NCBI GenBank assembly: GCA_032768795.1
Contig: CP136490.1
Coordinates: 5,766,001-5,830,000 of the forward strand
Reading direction: 5' to 3'
Origin: Tremella fuciformis
Taxonomy: Eukaryota; Basidiomycota; Tremellomycetes; Tremellales; Tremellaceae
Length of the DNA: 64,000 bases
A program made the position numbers and the translations under genes. The notes below the pieces were generated by a model. That model was not told the DNA's origin and did not search any database. It worked only from the letters and a program-made list of their open reading frames with translations. Positions 57,617 through 64,000 of the stretch are shown here, piece after piece. Each line of letters begins with the position of its first letter. Within the stretch, counting starts at the first letter, position 1.

Positions 57617-60600
57617 ATGAACGTCTCCCGACCCGCTCTGCGCTCCTTCACCCTCTCGTCTCGACCCCGACAGCTGCGATTACTGGCTCGCCTGCCAGCG
57701 TCGCGAAGCTATGCCGTCGCTGCTCCAGCTGTCGGCTCGTACGGCCAGATAGACGGCGAGCCCACGCTCAACAGCCCCTCGGAACTAGCCAGGCGGATAT
57801 CAGCAAAGGTCCTTCCGAAATTGGAGAAACCCGACGTCCGCAAGGTGTTGGTCGTTGGCAGTGGTGGTTTGAGCATTGGACAAGCCGGAGAGTTTGACTA
57901 CTCTGGTGCGTGCGAGAGCTCTATGAGCGAGCTTTTGGCTCACGGGCAGGTTCTCAGGCCATAAAAGCTCTCAGGGAGAGCAACATCTCCACCATCCTTA
58001 TCAACCCGAATATCGCGACGATCCAAACGTCACATCACCTTGCCTCTGAGATCTACTTCCTCCCCATCACTGCGGACTACGTCGCCTACGTTCTCGAGAA
58101 GGAGCGCCCTGATGGCATCCTCCTCACATTCGGTGGACAGTCCGCCCTCAACGTCGGTATTCAGCTCGACAAGATGGGTGTTCTGGAGCGATTGGGCGTC
58201 AAGGTGCTGGGCACTCCTATCCGCACCTTGGAGGTCTCCGAGGACCGAGATCTCTTCGTCCAGGCATTGAATGAGATCGACATCCCTGCTGCGCAGTCCA
58301 CAGCTGTCTCGACGATCCAGGGCGCCCTGGACGCCGCCGCGACTATCGGATACCCCATCATCTTGCGTTCCGCCTTCTCGCTCGGCGGTCTTGGCTCTGG
58401 ATTTGCGTATGACGAGGAGGAGCTGCGGAATTTGGCCGCCAAGTCTTTGAGTTTGTCCCCGCAGGTCCTGATTGAGAAGAGTCTGAAGGGATGGAAGGAG
58501 GTCGAGTACGAGGTCGTCCGGGATGCTGCCGACAACACCATCATCTGCTGCAACATGGAGAACTTTGACCCGCTCGGCACACATACCGGTGACTCTATCG
58601 TCGTGGCCCCCTCCCAGACCCTCACGGATGACGAGTACCACATGCTCCGATCCGCGGCCATCAAGATCGTCCGTCACGTCGGTGTGGTCGGAGAGTGCAA
58701 TGTGCAGTACGCCCTTGACCCCGAATCCCGCGACTACCGTGTCATCGAAATGAACGCTCGTCTTTCCCGATCCTCTGCCCTCGCCTCCAAAGCCACCGGT
58801 TACCCGCTCGCATACACCGCCGCCAAGATTGCCCTCGGTCACACTCTGCCTGAATTGCCCAACGCCGTTACCAAGTCCACCACTGCCTGCTTCGAGCCGT
58901 CCCTCGACTACATCGTCACCAAGATTCCAAAGTGGGACCTGGCCAAGTTCCAGCACGTCGAGCGCAATGTCGGTTCCGCCATGAAGTCTGTAGGAGAGGT
59001 CATGGCTATTGGACGAACATTCGAGGAGTCCTTGCAAAAGGCTATCCGCCAGGTTGACCCCAACTTTACCGGGTTCGACGCGTACTGGAAACCCGAGGAC
59101 ATGACCAACGCTCTGACCAACAATAACGACCGTCGTCTATTTGCCATCGCACATGCTATGCTCAACCTCGGCTACACAGTCGACCAGCTGCACGACCTGA
59201 CCAAGATCGACAAGTGGTTCCTGTACAAGCTGGAGAATATTGTCGCCGTCTACAAGCAGCTGCAATCCGTGCCTTTCAGCCAATGGGACAAGGATATCGT
59301 CATGACTGCGAAGAAGACTGGGTTCTCTGATCTCCACATGGCTCAGTTGTCAAAGAGCACGGAAACCGAGGTCCGTGCCCTCCGAAAGTCGTTCGGCGTA
59401 ACTCCTTTCGTGAAGCGAATCGACACCTTGGCCGCCGAGTTCCCCGCCTACACCAACTACCTGTACACAACTTACAACGCTACTACACATGACCTTGACT
59501 TCGACGAGCACGGTACTATGGTCCTTGGCTCTGGTGTCTACCGTATCGGTTCCTCTGTCGAGTTTGACTGGTGTGCCGTCACTTGCTCCCGAGCTATTCG
59601 CGCCCTTGGCAAGAAGACTATCATGATCAACTACAACCCCGAGACCGTCTCGACCGACTTCGACGAGGCCGATAGGTTGTACTTTGAGGAGCTTGGCTTT
59701 GAACGTGTTATGGACATCTACGAGATGGAGGGTGCCGAGGGCGTCGTCGTCAGTGTCGGTGGGCAGTTGCCTCAGAACATCGCTCTTCGACTCAAGCACG
59801 TCGGCGTCAACGTCCTTGGTACCGACCCCGAGCAGATTGACAATGCTGAAGACCGTCACAAGTTCTCGTCCATCCTCGACAGTGTGGGTGTCGACCAGCC
59901 AGCCTGGACTGAGGCGACCTCTCTCGACGCCGCCAAGGAGTTCGCCAGCCGTGTCGGCTACCCGGTCCTCATCCGACCCTCTTATGTCCTATCAGGAGCC
60001 GCCATGAACGTTGTCTGGGACGAGTCCAACCTTGAGCACCGCCTGTCCGCCGCTGCCGATGTCTCGCCCCTTCACCCAGTCGTCATCTCGCAGTTCATCG
60101 ACAACGCTCAGGAGATCGACGTCGACGCTGTCGCTCACAAGGGCAAGCTCCTCGTCCACGCCGTGTCCGAACACGTCGAGAACGCCGGTGTCCACTCTGG
60201 TGATGCTACCCTCGTCCTCCCGCCCTTCTCGCTTGGAGAGACCGACCTTGACCGCCTCAAGGAGATCGCCGAGAAGGTCGCCAAGGCCTTCGACATCTCT
60301 GGACCATTCAACATGCAGATCATCCGCAAGCCGCCCACGTCTCCCGAAGCCGACGCCGAGCTCAAGGTCATCGAGTGCAACCTCCGTGCATCGCGTTCCT
60401 TCCCCTTCGTCAGCAAGGTGCTCGGTGTCAACTTTATCGACGTCGCCTCGGCAGCCATCATGGACACCGCCGTTCCCGAGCCCGTTGACCTCATGAAGGA
60501 GCGCCGAGACTACGTCGCCATCAAGGTCCCGCAATTCTCGTGGACCCGTCTGCCCGGTGCGGACCCCTTCCTCGGTGTCGAGATGGCATCGACCGGTGAG

Positions 60601-61213
60601 GTCGCGTCGTTCGGCAAAGACATTCACGAGGCATACTGGGCCGCCCTCCTTTCCGTCAACGGCTTCAAGCTGCCTCGCCCCCACACCGGTATCCTGCTCG
60701 GCGGCGATGTCAACCGCCCCGAGATGATCGAGGTCGCGGGCAACCTGATGAAGCTCGGCTTCCACCTGTACACCCACTGTAAGTTTCCATGTCCCTCCGC
60801 AGGACGCAGCTGACCGGCAGCGGCCGAGGTTGAGAGCCACATCAACAGCCAGCCGTACTTGTCCATCAAGAAGATCCTCATCCCCGTCAAGGACAAGCGG
60901 AAGCTGCGCGAGGTGCTCGAGGAGCACGAGGTCGGCATGGTCATCAACATCTCCCGCTCCCGCGCAGCCGACACGGTCGACGCCGACTACGCCTCGAGGC
61001 GCGCCGCCGTCGACTTCGGTATTCCCGTACGTGCAGCTCACCGTGTGGATGGACGTGGCTGACGGGCAGCTCATCAACAACGCCAAGCTCGCTGTTCTGT
61101 TCACCGAGACGCTTCAGAAGAAGTTCCACCGCTCGCCCCTTCCCTACGTTGAAGGGACCGACCCGCCTGAAGTCAAGTCGTGGCGCGAATTTGTCCCCAA
61201 CAGCACCGCATAG
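57617..61213 (+). CDS. CPA2: Carbamoyl-phosphate synthase, arginine-specific large subunit, mitochondrial
   Basis: Makes carbamoyl phosphate for arginine synthesis using ammonia from the glutaminase subunit. The N-terminus [20 protein letters not shown] with [12 protein letters not shown] is a typical mitochondrial presequence. The first ATP-grasp half begins [20 protein letters not shown] and includes [37 protein letters not shown] and [20 protein letters not shown]. The second half has [59 protein letters not shown] and [20 protein letters not shown]. The methylglyoxal-synthase-like C-terminal domain starts [20 protein letters not shown]. It is about 1,160 residues with introns at about 57905-57949, 60780-60821 and 61027-61071. 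One long middle exon is unusual for this window. All signature motifs are intact. Confidence 0.95.
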
Positions 61214-61472
61214 ACATCCCTACATCTCGACCTTGTTCATGTCATCTTTTATTAGCTAGCTTCCGGTGATCACGATCATCCACATGCATATCTGCAAGAC
61301 AAAGTAGCAGTTCATTCGTGCAATTGTGAAAGGTCTGAGTTTGAAACATCAGGTAGTGGTGTTTGCCGACTTGCAAGCTACCTGGCTTGGTGGCTGTAGG
61401 CGGCTCTTGACGGGCGAAGTGCTGATACAACTAGAAAAGTGTGTGTTGTCGCTCTACGTAGTGCGAGGTCCA

Positions 61473-62388
61473 CTACTTGCTGGGCTGTAGCGCCGCCCAC
61501 TCGTCCTCAATCACTCTCACAAAATCAGCAGCAGCGTGCCCGTCCTATCCCATCAGCTCGTCTCCAAAGGATATAACAGCTGCTCACGTCGCATCCCTTC
61601 CAGACCCCATCATCGACCGAACACGTCCGCTTGCCGTCCCGCGCCAACGTGCTGTCAATCCGAATCGTACAGCTCGTCGTGACGTTCTGCTGGATCGTTT
61701 CCTCCACATTACGCACCAGCAGGCGCTTTGCCTGCCTGCCGAGCTTGCCGTCCTTCGGGTGTTTGCCCTCGATGCACCTGCCCACGCCGCTCCCATCCCA
61801 GTCAACGCCGACCGTCTTGGCGCACCGCCTGGCGAGGTCGAGCGTCCCGATGTCGCCAGGGAATGTGCCGTAGTTCATGCATTGCACGACGGCCCAGAAG
61901 TCCTCCAGGGACGTGTGGTGGTAGAAGCACAGCTGCTGAGCGTTGCCGATACACTCTTGCGGGCCGTGCTTGCACGTCGCGCCGGTCGGACTGGAGCTGT
62001 TAAGCCTGCACGTCAGCTGCACGACACTCCCAAGACGTGATCCCTCGCTCACTTGGCGATGTACTGCATGTTCAGGTGCACCTTGTCCAGCACGCCCTTT
62101 GTCTGAAGCACCTGCGGTGGAGTCAGTGGAGCCTCAGCGGAGCGAGATGGCTCACAGAGTCAAAGACGCTCTCGCAGAGGCGCTACCACGTCAGCGAGCA
62201 GCCGAGGGGCCAGCGGATAGGCTCACAGCGTCCGGGCAGCGCGACATGACGAAGAGCGAGACGTTTACCTTGGAGTCGTCCGCTGCGGCCACGCTGAGTT
62301 GCGGTCGTTGCATGACCACGCCCAGCGGCGTGGCCAGTGCCGCCACCAAGAATGACAAGGCTGGTAGTGCGAGGATGGCGGAGCGCAT
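61473..62388 (-). CDS. GILT-like thiol reductase
   Basis: The minus-strand start MRSAILALPALSFLVAALAT is a signal peptide. After KVNVSLFVMSRCPDA an intron (62183-62226) is removed and the chain continues RLCESVFDS, giving the active-site region CPDARLCE. A second intron leads to VLQTKGVLDKVHLNMQYIAK, and the next exon carries the GILT signature: GATCKHGPQECIGNAQQLCF (CxHGxxECxGNxxxxC), then the helix SLEDFWAVVQCMNYG and conserved cysteines down to SCTIRIDSTLARDGKRTCSV. The last exon ends DGHAAADFVRVIEDEWAALQ. GILT enzymes reduce disulphides in acidic compartments; fungal members are secreted or vacuolar. The active-site spacing differs from the animal CxxC. It is about 235 residues. Confidence 0.88.
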
Positions 62389-63185
62389 CTGACAAGCGTT
62401 GAGGGGGAAGTCCGTAGACAAAGTATCTTAACTGATGTAACAGAAGAAGCAGCGAAGTACTGGAGTCGGTGGCGATATTCGTACGTCATCCCTCTCCGCG
62501 CCTAGCCCATGAGTACAGTAATCCGTCGCCTCTTCAGGCGCTCCCTTCAGTGTTCTCCTACTCTTTTGCACTGACGACCAAGGCGCACGGATGCGCCTGC
62601 CTCGCTAGCTGCAAGCACATCGTCACGGTCTTCCTCACACTGACCCTCAAGCGCGATTCGCAACCAGCATTCCGATCCTGACCGACCAAGCAGCTTACAG
62701 GGGCAAGCGCAGCTTGTTTCGGACGCATCCCATCAACGATTTCCAATGGCCAGCTGTTAGCTCGGACAAGAGGACGCAACGGCTCTGAGCTGGGCCATGG
62801 CGACACATGGGACACGATATTGTCTGCTTCCATGTCGCACTATCCGCATTCGCGACCCTCCGTGCCACCGCCAAGCCAGAACAAAGCCGGGCGTATTCTC
62901 TCTGCTTGACCACTCGCTTCTGAACGTCTCATGCGTGCTCCATCCTGCGAGACGAGCGATCGCCTCGATCCTTTCGAGCTCGTCATCCTGTTCACCATTG
63001 TCTGTTACTGGGAAATGCACAGGACGCTGCAGAAGCCAAATAAGCCACCTTTGATACCCCTTTGCGCGCATGTCAATTCGAATCATTCTAACGCATACTT
63101 ATAGCGAGAGGATGAGCAGCTACCCCCACTTTGCCACCGACTACTTTCTTGACCATATTTCACGATCATCGACGCTGATCACGAC
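62389..63185. other. Divergent intergenic region, no gene seen
   Basis: About 800 bases between opposing start codons. A 109-codon minus-strand frame near 62757-63086 is open but has no conserved feature. No TATA box was identified with confidence. It is presumed to contain two promoters. Confidence 0.4.
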
Positions 63186-64000
63186 ATGTCTACGGTTTCT
63201 AGATCGTACCATACTAAACTAATTTCCCCTTCCTGGCCGCCCTCCAGCTTGAGGCAACAATCTGAAGCGCCTTTCGGGCGGGCGCTTGTCCCAAGTAGAT
63301 TGAGGTTTGTCCCAGGCGTCTTTCTCCAGTCGTTGCCTGATGGCGGCGAGAGTCTCGGTATGAATGAGAAGCAGAAATCCGAGTGTCTCACGGACCGCCT
63401 GGGCCTCATTGACTCATCGCCAGAAGCATGGCGGAAGCTCACAGCGTCAGTTGATGCCAATGCTCGAAGCACTATATTGCTTCGATGTGCTGATGGCGAG
63501 CTTTATCTCCACCTTCAACGCAAGCGCCCAGCGAGACGGAACGCGTAAGGCCCTAAAATTGTTTTGGTGGGTGCGGCATGGTCAGGGCCATCACAACAAG
63601 GTCATCGACGAACACGCCCAGGACGGAAAGTGGGTCGACATCCTCACAGAAGACCCGGGCGACGAAAAGCTACCACATGTGGGTAACATTCATTGCTCAG
63701 GATTAGGCAGCTGTCCGCTGATTGTCAGGCTCCCGACGCTGATCTTACTGAACACGGGAAGGATCAAGCAAAGTCCCTCAGAGAGCGTCTCTTGGTTCAG
63801 ACGTCGAAGGGAATGCCAGCGCCCGAGAAATGCTATTCTTCTCTCATGAGGAGGTCTGTGTGTACCGCAGACATCTTACACAAGGGGTGGGGGCTAGACA
63901 AAACGATTTATGTGACTGTCTGCCTGAACTGGACTGAGTGTAACTGACCATCGGGCTGTCGAGGTCTTTCGCGAACAGAACGGCAAATTTTTTTGTCATA
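63186..64000 (+). CDS. PMU1-type histidine phosphatase (phosphoglycerate mutase-like), 3' truncated by window
   Basis: The start is MSTVSRSYHTKLIS. Spliced exons give an N-terminal segment with FLQSLPDGGESLG, then FGLIDSSPEAWRKL, NASAQRDGTRKALKLFWWVR and the catalytic phosphohistidine motif RHGQGHHN (about 63570-63600). KWVDILTEDPGDEKLPH, DADLTEHGKDQAKSLRERLL and CYSSLMRRSVCTADILHKGW follow, the second conserved Arg region of the superfamily. The last visible exon reads VFREQNGKFF and is cut by the window end, so the distal catalytic His is not visible. Exon boundaries in the first 350 bases are tentative. Yeast Pmu1-like proteins are phosphatases of uncertain substrate. Confidence 0.75.

Noticed and set aside
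58030..61104. Long minus-strand open frames (335 and 370 codons) opposite CPA2
   Set aside because: The plus strand is an unmistakable CPSase. The antisense frames arise from strong GC-ending codon bias and contain no conserved motif.
62757..63086. 109-codon minus-strand frame as a small gene upstream of the GILT-like gene
   Set aside because: No conserved motif and no splice partners; it lies in a divergent promoter.
1..64000. CRISPR array, insertion sequence, retrotransposon or virus-derived gene
   Set aside because: No regularly spaced repeats, long terminal or inverted repeats, transposase, reverse transcriptase or viral motifs were seen.

Overview
The window reads as a nuclear segment of a basidiomycete yeast or yeast-like fungus, most likely a Tremellomycete (the Cryptococcus/Kwoniella/Trichosporon side). 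The evidence is a gene-dense, GC-rich sequence in which almost every gene is cut by many short introns (mostly 40-60 nt, GTRNGT donors, a CTGAC or CTGAT branch sequence a few bases before the AG), plus a fungal gene set: Vnx1-type exchanger, Slm-type PH protein, Pho88/Snd3, Rud3 golgin, Rom2-type RhoGEF, arginine-specific CPSase and a Vip1-type RRM protein. I see no bacterial genes, CRISPR array, rRNA or tRNA, and no transposon.

Layout. 0.3-9.3 kb, plus strand: Vnx1-like cation/proton exchanger, Sfk1/Frag1 membrane protein, Slm1/2-like TORC2 effector. 9.6-13.8 kb: pyrroline-5-carboxylate reductase (minus), divergent from a peroxisomal ABCD half-transporter (plus). 13.9-18.2 kb: PheRS beta (minus), ATP synthase subunit g (minus), PHO88/SND3 (plus). 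18.4-22.8 kb: RUD3 golgin (minus), DHHC palmitoyltransferase (plus), putative GPI-anchored protein (minus). 23.2-26.9 kb: Nop15/NIFK-like RRM protein with a very long Ala/Lys-rich extension (plus), conserved unknown protein (minus). 27.1-35.5 kb: cytosolic LeuRS, MFS sugar transporter, cardiolipin synthase (all minus). 35.7-43.7 kb: SNF2 translocase (plus), large helical-repeat protein (minus), MED7 (plus). 44.0-51.1 kb: Vip1-like RRM protein (plus), then three low-complexity proteins, two of them a divergent 'allergen'-type pair. 51.4-61.2 kb: Rom2-type RhoGEF with two DH-like modules (minus), divergent from mitochondrial CPA2 (plus). 61.5-64.0 kb: GILT-like thiol reductase (minus) and the 5' part of a PMU1-type histidine phosphatase that runs off the end.

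The genes alternate in strand, so most boundaries are short divergent promoters (about 190-290 bp at several) or short convergent 3' ends (53 bp at the tightest). I see no metabolic operon-like cluster. Loose themes are plasma-membrane and cell-wall signalling (Sfk1, Slm, Rom2), mitochondrial function (ATP20, CRD1, CPA2) and translation (two aminoacyl-tRNA synthetases, Nop15). No clearly novel multi-gene system is visible. The best leads are the Nop15 extension, the possible presequence upstream of LeuRS, the divergent 'allergen'-type pair with its disordered neighbour, the tandem-DH RhoGEF, the reduced RING in the SNF2 protein, and several splicing oddities (a 14-nt microexon, frame-preserving introns, a CTG repeat filling an intron, a stop codon removed by splicing).
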